From assembly GCA_016719605.1 (NCBI GenBank), contig JADJYW010000003.1, positions 372,001 through 436,000 of the forward strand: DNA of 64,000 bases, written 5' to 3'. This document shows, one piece after another, positions 37,016 to 45,437 of this stretch. Every line of letters begins with the position of its first letter. The first letter of the stretch is position 1. Origin of the DNA: Lewinellaceae bacterium. Lineage in GTDB: Bacteria > Bacteroidota > Bacteroidia > Chitinophagales > Saprospiraceae. The translations under genes and the position numbers were made by a program. The notes under the pieces were generated by a model. It had not been told where the DNA came from and did no database searches. It saw only the letters and a list, made by a program, of their open reading frames with translations.

Positions 37016-38692
37016 ATGCAATTCACTAAATTGAACATAAACAAAGGGTTATGCCTGCTCATAGCGGTCATGGCGGTTTGGATGAGTGCCTGTGAAAAAG
37101 ACGTGATCTATGAAAAAACCCGCTTGTTCAGGCCGGTACTCAATGAAGAACTCCGCGCAGAGCTCAATACAGTTATCGTCAATATGGGTAATATCCGGGA
37201 AGCGGTTTCCTACACCCTGGAGATCAGCCGGGATACCTTCGCCACCATTGATTACACTTTTGATACCGATACCAACTATGTGGTCATCAACAGCGACCTG
37301 CTAAACGGCGAATCCCTGCTGTGGAACACCCTGTACCAGGTTCGGGTAACCGCGCACGCCGCTGATCCGGCTTATGACAGCAAGGTTTCGGATCTCGGCA
37401 GTGTCCGCACGGAGCGTTTCCCGTCTATTCTGAATATCCCGGAGCCGTCCGATGTGATTGACGTTGCAGCCCGGGTGAGCTGGCAGGTGGCGGGTGCAGC
37501 CGTGACGAAGATCAGAACATTTTCCCCTACTGATCTTCAACTGACTTCTCCCCTGGCCGAATTTGATGTAGACGCCAATGGACAAACTACCGGAGAATTT
37601 ATCGTCACAGGCCTGGCTCCTGAAACGGCGTATCAAATCGCCATCTACAGTGGCGCCGCCGGCGAAACACTGCGGGGTTGGGAAACCTATACAACGATAA
37701 AAGGAAATGTGGATATCAATGACCCGAAACTGATTGACCTGAGCGCTTCAGAAGACCCCGACGCGGTGGTCAATGCAGTCGCCGGCGCCATTGACGGACA
37801 GATTATTCTGATTAAAAAAGGCTTTGTGTACAACCTGCCGTCCGCACCGCTTGACAAATCCGTTACCATCGTAGGCACTCTGGGCTTTGGCTCCCAGAAA
37901 GCCGTGTTGTACACTACCAGCAACTGGAACTTCGCCGACGGCGCCACGATAGACCATGTTCGTTTTATTGACGTGGAATTGCGCGGAGCCGATATTGGCG
38001 GAGACTATGTGTTCAACCCCAACAATTCCAATACAACCACGATCAACGAGTTAACTTTCGACAATTGCGTCATCAACACCTTTCGCGGTATTATCCGTAT
38101 CCGCGCCAAGGTGTTTCTGAAAAATTACACCATCAATAATTCAATAGTACATCATATCGGCAATTACGGCATCGTTACCACCGATACGGATGGCGCCGGC
38201 AATGCGGCTGTAGACAATATTGCGCTGACCAACAGCACCTTCAGCAAAATCAATATGTTTATGACCTCCCGGCAAAATATGAACTCTATTCTGATTGATG
38301 CCTGTACCATGAGCGAACTGGCCACCTCAAACGGCACCGTATTCCGTTGGAGGGGAGCAGCCGGCCAGCTGAGCAATGTCCTCAACGGCATTACCATAAC
38401 CAACACCGTTTGGGGCCATGCCTGGGACGAAACCGCCTCGGGTGTATTGTCGGTTCGGGGAGTTCAGGAAGGTCTCGAAACGACGACGTTCAGTGTGGTA
38501 AATACCTACGCAACCGGTGATTTCTCCTTCACTGCGGGCGCAGAAATTCCGGGATTCCCATCCCTGACGTACAGCGGCACTTCCGCCGGCTTGTGGGTGG
38601 ATCCGTATGTCGGCATGGACTTCCGTTTTAAAGACGCCGGATTTGCCGGCAAGTACGATTCCGGCGATCCGCGCTGGCGTACCAAATTGTAA
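37016..38692 (+). CDS. SusE/F-position lipoprotein with Ig-like and beta-helix (DUF5123/DUF4957-like) domains
   Basis: 558 residues. Signal ends at a lipobox cysteine (VMAVWMSACEKD). Residues 35-230 are two fibronectin/Ig-like modules (REAVSYTLEISRD; GLAPETAYQIAIYSG). Residues 250-520 form a right-handed beta-helix with repeated turns (NELTFDNCVINTFRGIIRI; NSIVHHIGNYGIVTT; NGITITNTVWG), as in the DUF4957/DUF5123 proteins next to SusD in pectin loci. The end AGKYDSGDPRWR is typical. It probably binds pectin at the cell surface. It starts 34 bp after susD. Confidence 0.85.
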   Translation: MQFTKLNINKGLCLLIAVMAVWMSACEKDVIYEKTRLFRPVLNEELRAELNTVIVNMGNIREAVSYTLEISRDTFATIDYTFDTDTNYVVINSDLLNGESLLWNTLYQVRVTAHAADPAYDSKVSDLGSVRTERFPSILNIPEPSDVIDVAARVSWQVAGAAVTKIRTFSPTDLQLTSPLAEFDVDANGQTTGEFIVTGLAPETAYQIAIYSGAAGETLRGWETYTTIKGNVDINDPKLIDLSASEDPDAVVNAVAGAIDGQIILIKKGFVYNLPSAPLDKSVTIVGTLGFGSQKAVLYTTSNWNFADGATIDHVRFIDVELRGADIGGDYVFNPNNSNTTTINELTFDNCVINTFRGIIRIRAKVFLKNYTINNSIVHHIGNYGIVTTDTDGAGNAAVDNIALTNSTFSKINMFMTSRQNMNSILIDACTMSELATSNGTVFRWRGAAGQLSNVLNGITITNTVWGHAWDETASGVLSVRGVQEGLETTTFSVVNTYATGDFSFTAGAEIPGFPSLTYSGTSAGLWVDPYVGMDFRFKDAGFAGKYDSGDPRWRTKL

Positions 38693-38736
38693 ACGGAGGA
38701 CTAAAACACAGGCTTTTTAAAAATTCATACAATAGA

Positions 38737-38774
38737 AAGGGGGCATCCCGGACAACGGGGTGGCCCTCTTTTTT
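38737..38774 (+). terminator. Hairpin plus T-run between the SusE-like gene and the pectate lyases
   Basis: The arms AGGGGGCATCCCG and CGGGGTGGCCCTC pair with one bulge and a wobble and are followed by TTTTTT. This is a likely intrinsic terminator or attenuator that would make the lyase genes less expressed than susCD. Confidence 0.6.
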
Positions 38775-38807
38775 AAATGCCCCGGCAGACAATCAAAATC
38801 AAACGCA

Positions 38808-40284
38808 ATGCATCAATTTAAAAATTGGATTTTTTCATCGGGCATGTTGCTCGCATTCGCCTGCCTGGCTTGTCAAAAAATGGAAAAACCGCCAACGGAC
38901 CCCACTGGCCCGCCTGACGGACCGATTCAGGTGGTGGAAGAAGCGTTTGCTTTCCCGGGCGCCGAAGGATTCGGCGGCAAAACCACAGGCGGGCGTGGGG
39001 GGAAGGTGCTTTTCGTCACCAACCTGAACGACTCCGGGCCGGGAAGCCTGCGCTCGGCAGTGGAGGCCATTGGCCCGCGCTATGTGTTGTTCAAAATTTC
39101 AGGTACCATTCCCCTCAAATCGAGGCTTCCTGATTAGCAATGGCGACCTGACCATTGCCGGACAATCGGCGCCCGGCGAAGGCATTTGTATCCGTGATTT
39201 TCCGGTAGTGCTGAACGCAGACAATGTGATTATCCGGTTTGTGCGGTTCCGACTGGGGGATACGGAAAATCAGGAAGCAGATGCGTTGGAATGCCGGTTT
39301 AAGAAAAACATTATCATAGACCATTGTTCCATGAGCTGGTCGGTGGATGAATGCCTGACGCTATATGGTAATGAAAACACCACGGTGCAGTGGTGCATTA
39401 TTGCCGAAAGCCTGCGAAATTCGGTACACAGCAAAGGGCCACACGGATATGGCGGGATTTGGGGCGGCAAAAACGCATCCTTTCACCACAATTTACTGGC
39501 GCACCACGACAGCCGGAATCCCCGGCTGGGAGAATCCGCCGGTGACGTTTTTGCACTGACCGATTTGACGGATTTGCGCAACAACGTGGTGTACAACTGG
39601 GGAAATAACAGCTGCTACGGCGGCGAAGCCATGAATGTCAACATAGTCAACTGTTATTACAAACCCGGCCCCGTTACCTCCAAAAAGGAGCGCATCCTCT
39701 CTATTGATAAAAACAAGACCGCCGGCACACCAATTTTTGACTTGTGGGGCAAATTCTACATCGCCGGCAACTATGTGGCCGGCAGTACCAGAGCCACCAA
39801 CGACAACTGGACCTACGGCGTATACAACCAGTTTCACGGCAGCTACGGCACGGTGTCGGCGGAAGATAAAGCCGCCATGCGCCGCTCCGAAGAACACCCC
39901 ACAAACGGCAATGTAACCACTCACAGCGCACAGGTGGCGTACGAAAAAGTGCTGGAACTGGCCGGCGCTGCCCTGTTCCGGGATGCCGTGGATTCGCGGA
40001 TTACCGACAATGTGCGCAACGGCACCTATACCGCCGACGGCTCCAAAGGCAGCACACTGGGAATCATTGATTCTCAAAACGATGTCGGTGCATGGCCTGC
40101 ACTGCAAACCACTCTTGCTCCGGCAGGCACCTCCGGCGACGGTATGCCCGACGACTGGAAAACTGCGCACAAACTGGACCCGAAAAAGGCTCAGGCCAAT
40201 GGTCGCGATTTGAGCACGGCTTATGACAATGTGGAAGTTTATCTCAACAGTTTGGTGGCTGCCCTTGTGGCAAAACAAAAATAA
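38808..40284 (+). CDS. Pectate lyase lipoprotein, PL1-like (frameshifted)
   Basis: The corrected product is about 491 residues. Lipoprotein signal MLLAFACLAC, linker, then the lyase beta-helix: FPGAEGFGGKTTGGRGGKVLFVTNL, NVIIRFVRFRLGD, IIIDHCSMSWSVDECLT, TVQWCIIAESL, HHNLLAHHDSRNPR. As written, the frame stops at 39137 right after PLKSRL. Removing one C from 39129-39130 gives SRLLISNGDLTIAGQSAP, which aligns residue for residue with SRIHITSGNLTIAGQSAP in the next gene. A single-base insertion, probably an error, is the best explanation. It cleaves demethylated homogalacturonan at the cell surface. Confidence 0.88.
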
Positions 40285-40290
40285 ACAGGT

Positions 40291-41643
40291 ATGTACCGTT
40301 TAAATATCCTGCTCTTATTGGGCATTCTGGCTTGCTCCCCGCGCCACAAAATAGCTCATACAAATACCCTCCAGCCGCAAACCGATTCGCTCGACGTACC
40401 GGCTTTTCCCGGCGCCGAGGGTTGCGGAAAATATACCACCGGCGGGCGGGGCGGACGGGTGCTCCTGGTAACCAACCTAAACGACGACGGCCCAGGCAGC
40501 CTGCGGGCGGCGCTCGCTGTCAAAGCACCAAGGATAGTGGTGTTTGCCGTTTCGGGTACTATCGAACTGAAATCGCGAATTCATATCACCTCGGGCAATC
40601 TGACCATTGCGGGCCAGTCGGCGCCGGCAGACGGAATCTGCCTCCGAAATTACAATGTGAACATCGCCGCCGACAACGTCATCATACGTTACCTGCGGTT
40701 TCGGCTGGGCGACGAAGCCCGCCAACAAGACGATGCTTTTAGCTGCCTGCGGCAAAAAAATATCATCATTGATCACTGTTCCATGAGTTGGTCCAGCGAC
40801 GAATGCGCCACCACCTACGACACGGAGAACCTGACGCTACAGTGGTGCATTATTGCCGAAAGCCTCAACAAATCTGTACACGAGAAAGGCGAACATGGAT
40901 ACGGCGGTATTTGGGGAGGCAACCACGCCTCTTTTCACCACAACCTGCTGGCGCACCACACCAGCCGCAACCCGCGGTTTTGTGGCGCCCGCTACCACCA
41001 CCGCCCAGACTGGGAAGTAGTGGACTTCCGAAACAACGTCATTTTCAACTGGGGCAGCAACAGCGCTTATGGCGGCGAGCAAGGCCACTACAACATGGTC
41101 AATAATTACTACAAAGCAGGCCCGGCAACGTCGAAAAATGTACGAAATCGCATCATAAACCCGAGTTCGCCTGTCGGGAAATTTTATGTAGCGGGAAACT
41201 ACATCGAAGGTTTTCCGAAAATCACAGGCGACAACTGGGCCGGCGGTGTTCACTGCAAAGCCCAGGATTCGGTGCACGCACCACAACCTTTCCCAATGCG
41301 GGTGGAAGTGCCAACCGAAACCGCAGAGTATGCCTATATCGCCATACTCGAAGGCGCCGGCGCCAGCCTGCACCGCGATGCGCTCGACCTGCGTATCGTG
41401 CAGGAAGTTCGCACCGGCAAAACCACCTTCGGCAACGGCATCATAGACAGCCAAAGTGCGGTGGGGGGATGGCCGACGCTTCGTACCGAACCGGCGCCGG
41501 CCGACAACGACCGCGACGGCATGCCCGACACCTGGGAGCAAAAGCACGAATTAAATCCGAATACCAACGATTCGGCCCTGTATTCCTTAAGCCGCGCGTA
41601 TACGAATCTGGAAGTATATCTGAACGAATTGACGGAAAAGTAG
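40291..41643 (+). CDS. Pectate lyase lipoprotein, PL1-like, intact paralogue
   Basis: 450 residues. Lipobox LLLGILAC, then FPGAEGCGKYTTGGRGGRVLLVTNL, NVIIRYLRFRLGD, IIIDHCSMSWSSDECAT, LQWCIIAESLNKSVHEKGEHGYGGIWGG and HHNLLAHHTSRNPR. It is a close paralogue of the preceding gene (6 bp apart), so a recent tandem duplication is likely. The C-terminal RDGMPDTWEQKHELNPNTND is the usual dockerin-like tail of these lyases. It ends the plus-strand pectin operon before a strong terminator. Confidence 0.92.
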   Translation: MYRLNILLLLGILACSPRHKIAHTNTLQPQTDSLDVPAFPGAEGCGKYTTGGRGGRVLLVTNLNDDGPGSLRAALAVKAPRIVVFAVSGTIELKSRIHITSGNLTIAGQSAPADGICLRNYNVNIAADNVIIRYLRFRLGDEARQQDDAFSCLRQKNIIIDHCSMSWSSDECATTYDTENLTLQWCIIAESLNKSVHEKGEHGYGGIWGGNHASFHHNLLAHHTSRNPRFCGARYHHRPDWEVVDFRNNVIFNWGSNSAYGGEQGHYNMVNNYYKAGPATSKNVRNRIINPSSPVGKFYVAGNYIEGFPKITGDNWAGGVHCKAQDSVHAPQPFPMRVEVPTETAEYAYIAILEGAGASLHRDALDLRIVQEVRTGKTTFGNGIIDSQSAVGGWPTLRTEPAPADNDRDGMPDTWEQKHELNPNTNDSALYSLSRAYTNLEVYLNELTEK

Positions 41644-41697
41644 CGATTGAGCAGCAATCTTGCGCTACGGTGTTAGTGCCGTGTCGGTATACCAACA

Positions 41698-41729
41698 AAA
41701 AAAGGCCACCATTTCTGGCGGCCTTTTTG
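41698..41729. terminator. Bidirectional terminator between the lyase operon and tRNA-Glu
   Basis: AAAAAGGCCACC, a 6-base loop and GGCGGCCTTTTT form a stem with A-run and T-run on either side, so it can end transcription in both directions. Confidence 0.8.
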
Positions 41730-41801
41730 TAGCCCGTACGGGAATCGAACCCGTGTTACAGGAATGAAAATCCTGCGTCCTAACCGTTAGACGAACGGGC
41801 C
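41730..41801 (-). tRNA. tRNA-Glu (anticodon TTC)
   Basis: Minus strand. The acceptor stem GGCCCGT pairs with ACGGGCT (first pair is a G-T wobble), the anticodon loop is TTTTCAT within CAGGA/TCCTG, and the T-arm is ACGGG-TTCGATT-CCCGT. CCA is not encoded. A TACCTTTG -7 box lies about 70 bp upstream. Confidence 0.93.
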
Positions 41802-41871
41802 TTCTTGTTTGAAAACTAATTTCGCATCGTCAAATTTTTCTCTGCGAAACCTCTTTCCATCGAAAGCGGGG

Positions 41872-41879
41872 CAAAGGTA
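41872..41879 (-). promoter_or_regulatory. -7 box TACCTTTG of tRNA-Glu
   Basis: Exact TAnnTTTG match on the minus strand. A TTG about 21 bp further upstream could be the -33 element. The rest of 41802-42066 has no gene; AAAATTTCAGGG occurs twice (41926 and 41944). Confidence 0.5.
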
Positions 41880-42066
41880 AAAGCAGCATTGAAACTTGTG
41901 CAAGTATGACCCAATGTTTTTTAAAAAAATTTCAGGGAAGGAGAAAATTTCAGGGGAACTTAGGTCGCATCCATCCCCGGGCCAAAAGGGGGGGCGGCGG
42001 ATCAGGAACAAAAATAAAAAGCCTAACCCGTAACGCCTTGGCTCCGTTTCGCGACCAATAGGACAA

Positions 42067-42585
42067 ATGCATCTGCAAAACGTGTCCAAACCAGCCACAT
42101 CAACGGAATCGGAGTTCATCAGCCTGCTGGAGGCCAACCAAGGCATCCTGCACAAGGTATGCCGAATGTATGCCCGCACCGAGGAGACGCAGCGCGACCT
42201 CTTTCAGGATATTGTGGCACAAATGTGGAAAGCATGGCCCAATTTCCGGGGCAACAGCAAAGTGAGTACCTGGATGTACCGGATTGCGCTGAACGTGGCC
42301 GTTTCCGGCCTGCGTCGCTCCGTGATCCGCACCGAAGCACTCTCGGAAGAGCAGTACCGCCTGCCTGCCACAGAGACGGAAATACCGGAACAGATCGCTC
42401 GGCTGTACGCCGCTCTGGATGACCTGACCAAGATCGAAAAATCCTTTGTCCTCTTGCTTCTGGACGATTATTCCTACGACGAAATGGCGCAGATCACTGG
42501 ACTGACCACGGATCACCTGCGGGTGAAAATGTTCCGTATCCGCGAAAAACTGCGAACACGCATCCAACAATACAATACGATATGA
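42067..42585 (+). CDS. ECF-type RNA polymerase sigma factor
   Basis: 172 residues. Region 2 (RDLFQDIVAQMWKAWPNFRGNSKVSTWMYRIALNVA) and region 4 (LTKIEKSFVLLLLDDYSYDEMAQITGLTTDHLRVKMFRIREKLR) are clear. The following gene overlaps by 4 bp (ATGA) and encodes a membrane protein, the usual arrangement for a sigma factor and its regulator. What signal it answers is unknown. Confidence 0.92.
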   Translation: MHLQNVSKPATSTESEFISLLEANQGILHKVCRMYARTEETQRDLFQDIVAQMWKAWPNFRGNSKVSTWMYRIALNVAVSGLRRSVIRTEALSEEQYRLPATETEIPEQIARLYAALDDLTKIEKSFVLLLLDDYSYDEMAQITGLTTDHLRVKMFRIREKLRTRIQQYNTI

Positions 42586-43208
42586 AAGACGAAGAATTGG
42601 AAAACCTGAAATCCGCATGGAATGCCGCGGGCGAGCAGCCGGCCCTGAGCCGTGATCAATTGCTGGCTTTGATTCGGCAGCGCACACAAAACATCTTTTC
42701 CAAAATGCACCGAAACCTGCTTTTCGAGACAATCGTTGGTATTCTGGGCATGGCAGCCTGGGCTTTCGTAGTGCCGCGTATGGCTCCCGGAAACGACGAA
42801 GCCTACCTCGCTGCACTGCAAATGGCACTGATGACCGCGCTTCCGCTTGGGGGGTACTACTACGTCGGTTTTCGGAATCTGGGTCGGGGCCTCGCACCCG
42901 ATTCCCGTTTAATATCTGCGCTTCAGCAGACGATCATCTATTGGGATCAGATTTTGCACCTCTATTTTTGGGGAGGAGTTGCCTTGCTGCCGTCTTTTTT
43001 CCTGTCTTTCGTATGGTTTTTGAACTGCGTTCCCGGCGAAACATTTTTCAAAATTACAAACCTGATGACGTGGGTCGAAGTCCTCTCCTGGGTAGCGGGC
43101 CTCTCTGCAATCACCATCCTGTTCGTCTGGATTTCCATAAAAATCAGTTATGCCAAACACGTCGCCGAACTCAAGGCTTGCCTGCGGGAACTGGAAGAGG
43201 CAGCATAG
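42582..43208 (+). CDS. Membrane protein, putative anti-sigma partner
   Basis: 208 residues. A soluble acidic N-terminal 45 residues (DEELENLKSAWNAAGEQPALSRDQLLAL) is followed by four hydrophobic segments (TIVGILGMAAWAFVV; MALMTALPLGGYYYVG; LYFWGGVALLPSFFLSFVWF; VLSWVAGLSAITILFVWI). The overlap with the sigma factor suggests a regulatory partner that holds the sigma factor at the membrane. No ZAS zinc motif (HxxxCxxC) is present, so the role is inferred only from context. Its 3' end overlaps that of the convergent gene by 38 bp. Confidence 0.7.
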   Translation: MKDEELENLKSAWNAAGEQPALSRDQLLALIRQRTQNIFSKMHRNLLFETIVGILGMAAWAFVVPRMAPGNDEAYLAALQMALMTALPLGGYYYVGFRNLGRGLAPDSRLISALQQTIIYWDQILHLYFWGGVALLPSFFLSFVWFLNCVPGETFFKITNLMTWVEVLSWVAGLSAITILFVWISIKISYAKHVAELKACLRELEEAA

Positions 43209-44295
43209 TTGCCAGTGCATCCAGCAAAAATTTTGCACCCCAGTTCGGGTACCGCCACCGCAGGTATGGCCCCCAAAACGGCGCCGATCCGGGTAGTCCC
43301 CCGTGGGTGTTCGGATTGTTTCCAAACTTTTGAAAACGAAGTGCTTCCAACAAAAAAGCACGGGAAACCTGTTGGTATTTTTGCTCGCCGGTGGTCTCCC
43401 AAAGCCTTTGGAAAAGGTTGCTTATCTGGGCATTTCCAACCGGGCAGGTGAAGGAGTAGTCGCCTCGCCAGCCCGGCCCGTATCGTCCGGCAACGCGACC
43501 TGTACACATAAACTCAAGCCGGAGCGCTTCGGCGGCGCGGATGGTTTTCTCCAAAATATCGTGCTCGCCAAGCAACAAAGCGCTTTCCAAAAATCCCTGC
43601 AACGTATAGGCGATAGTGTGGGTAAACGCCACGCGACCCGGTTTCAAGCCCCAGTCCAGCACGGTACCGTCGGCTTGAAACCTACCCGCGTAAAAATGCA
43701 GGGCCGCACGCATCTTGTCCGGCACATCGGGCCGATGCAACGCGATCCCGGCCTCCAGCACACTCCAAACAGCATAGGTGTAGTAACTCGGCACAAAACC
43801 CGGAACGTAGGCGCCGCTCCGCCAGGCGCCATCGGAGGAAAGTGCAGCAAGCAGCCACGATACCCCGCTCTCCGCCCCGCCGGAAGCAGGATGGAGCGCG
43901 GGATTCCGGGTTGAATGTTCCATTTTGGTACGGGCTGCGGCTGCCGGCAGGGCAATGCCCCGCAAAATCATCGCAGTATTGAAAACACTCGGCCTGGTTT
44001 CGCCAGCCAGCCCACCCGCCCATGCGCCACTCGGCAACTGGATGCCCAGCAACCAATCGCGGCATTGCAGCGCCGGAATACGCAGGGAATCGTCGGACAG
44101 CAGGTCGGCATAACGATGCAGAACCGGGATAAGATAGCCGGTGGTTTCCGGATAGGCTTCGGCCCACCCCCAAATGGGCGAATAACTGTGCGCAGAACCC
44201 CTCCCCCCGGTAGCCTCGATACTTCGCCGGAGCCAGGCGATAGCGGCTTCGGCATGCTCCCGCGCTTCCATCGCGACAAACTGCGTATTTTTCAT
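43171..44295 (-). CDS. Hypothetical protein with alpha/alpha-toroid-like repeats
   Basis: 374 residues without a signal peptide. Repeated helical units rich in Gly, Trp and Tyr (PETTGYLIPVLHRYADLL; QLPSGAWAGGLAG; VFNTAMILRGIAL; ESGVSWLLAALSSDGAWRSGAY; THTIAYTLQGFLESALLLGE; GNAQISNLFQRLWETTGEQKYQ) suggest an (alpha/alpha)6 toroid like those of glycosidases and terpene cyclases, or polysaccharide-cluster proteins such as VpsJ. No catalytic motif is certain. It is the last gene of the purL-thioredoxin group, 12 bp after the thioredoxin gene. Confidence 0.65.
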   Translation of the reverse strand: MKNTQFVAMEAREHAEAAIAWLRRSIEATGGRGSAHSYSPIWGWAEAYPETTGYLIPVLHRYADLLSDDSLRIPALQCRDWLLGIQLPSGAWAGGLAGETRPSVFNTAMILRGIALPAAAARTKMEHSTRNPALHPASGGAESGVSWLLAALSSDGAWRSGAYVPGFVPSYYTYAVWSVLEAGIALHRPDVPDKMRAALHFYAGRFQADGTVLDWGLKPGRVAFTHTIAYTLQGFLESALLLGEHDILEKTIRAAEALRLEFMCTGRVAGRYGPGWRGDYSFTCPVGNAQISNLFQRLWETTGEQKYQQVSRAFLLEALRFQKFGNNPNTHGGLPGSAPFWGPYLRWRYPNWGAKFLLDALATMLPLPVPAGKP

Positions 44296-44307
44296 TCAGG
44301 CAACACC

Positions 44308-45381
44308 CTACAACACCTTCAGCAACTGGGCCTCCAGGTCGTTGCGCGGATTGATCGCCGCGATATTGCCGTTGCGATCTACCAAAAATGTAGCCGGAAT
44401 GGAGCGCACCCCGTAGGTCTGTGCCGGAGCACAATTCCAGAACTGGAGGTCGCTGACGTGGTTGTCCCACACTAAACCATCCTGTTTAATAGCCGACACC
44501 CAGGCGTCCTTCTGGCCCGGCCGGTCCAGCGACACGCTGAACACATCGAAACCCTTGCCCTTGTATTTGTTGTAAACCTCCACGACGTGCGGGTTGGCCA
44601 TGCGGCATGGGCGGCACCAACTGGCCCAAAAATCAATGAGCACCACCTTGCCTTTCAACGACGAGAGCGCGCGCACTTTACCGTCCGGGCCTTCCAGACT
44701 GATTTCCGGAGCCGGCTGGCCGACTTGTATCGGTCCGGCAGGCTGTTGCTGCATTTGTTTCATTTGCTGCTCCAGTCCGCCCACTAATTTGGAAAACTCG
44801 GTGGCGTACTGGGAGCCGGGCATGGCGGCGCTCAGGGCAGCGTCGGCAGCTTTAAAGTCGGCGATATGGTCGCCGGCATTGCGGCCAAACATCTGGGCAA
44901 TAAAAAATGCTTTCATCAGCGGATTGCAAGCGCGGTTGACAAATCCCTGGGCCGATTCGGCCGTCATCTGTCCGCCCTTGATGATATCCTGCACAATGGT
45001 GGCGTAACACTGGAAGGTTTCCGAACCGGTCACTTGTACCTGAAGGCGGTCTATCGTCTCGATGTCGCCCTTCATCGTCACGGTTTTTTCTTTACCGTCC
45101 AGCATGAAAAACACCCGTTTGGCGCCAATAGTCAGGCGATAAAGCCCCTCCGAAAAGGGTTCTTTTTGTTCGATAGTGAAGTTGCCCGACGCATCGCACG
45201 TCACCCGGCCAATAGCAACCGGTGTCGTGTTTTGGTCAAAATACAACTGCTCCAGCAACACCTGCAAATTGCCGGCATTGGTGACTGTTCCATTCAACGT
45301 GTAATTGTCCGGCCCTTGGCAGGACGACATGGCTGCCACCGCAGGCAGCAAAAGCATCAGGAAATACTTTATTTTTTGCAT
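44308..45381 (-). CDS. TlpA/ResA-like thioredoxin lipoprotein with DUF4369-type N-terminal domain
   Basis: 357 residues. Lipoprotein signal ending MSSCQG. Residues 25-110 form a beta-rich DUF4369-like domain (YTLNGTVTNAGNLQVLLEQLYF); residues 110-210 are helical; residues 220-357 are a thioredoxin fold with active site FWASWCRPCRMANP and the cis-proline loop VRSIPATFLVD. These periplasmic proteins reduce cysteines of other envelope proteins. It follows purL by 56 bp, and that gap is filled by 9-bp repeats. Confidence 0.9.
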   Translation of the reverse strand: MQKIKYFLMLLLPAVAAMSSCQGPDNYTLNGTVTNAGNLQVLLEQLYFDQNTTPVAIGRVTCDASGNFTIEQKEPFSEGLYRLTIGAKRVFFMLDGKEKTVTMKGDIETIDRLQVQVTGSETFQCYATIVQDIIKGGQMTAESAQGFVNRACNPLMKAFFIAQMFGRNAGDHIADFKAADAALSAAMPGSQYATEFSKLVGGLEQQMKQMQQQPAGPIQVGQPAPEISLEGPDGKVRALSSLKGKVVLIDFWASWCRPCRMANPHVVEVYNKYKGKGFDVFSVSLDRPGQKDAWVSAIKQDGLVWDNHVSDLQFWNCAPAQTYGVRSIPATFLVDRNGNIAAINPRNDLEAQLLKVL

Positions 45382-45390
45382 AATGAAGGA

Positions 45391-45424
45391 GGTTGATGTG
45401 GTTGAGAAGGTTGAGGTGGTTGAG
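45391..45424 (-). repeat. 9-bp tandem repeat (GGTTGAGGT type) in the thioredoxin leader
   Basis: TTGA(G/T) recurs at 45393, 45402, 45411 and 45420, the same 9-bp period and unit as in front of the PASTA gene. It ends about 10 bp before the ATG at 45381. The last unit can form a hairpin with CTCAACC at 45430-45436. Confidence 0.75.
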
Positions 45425-45437
45425 TTTTTCTCAACCT

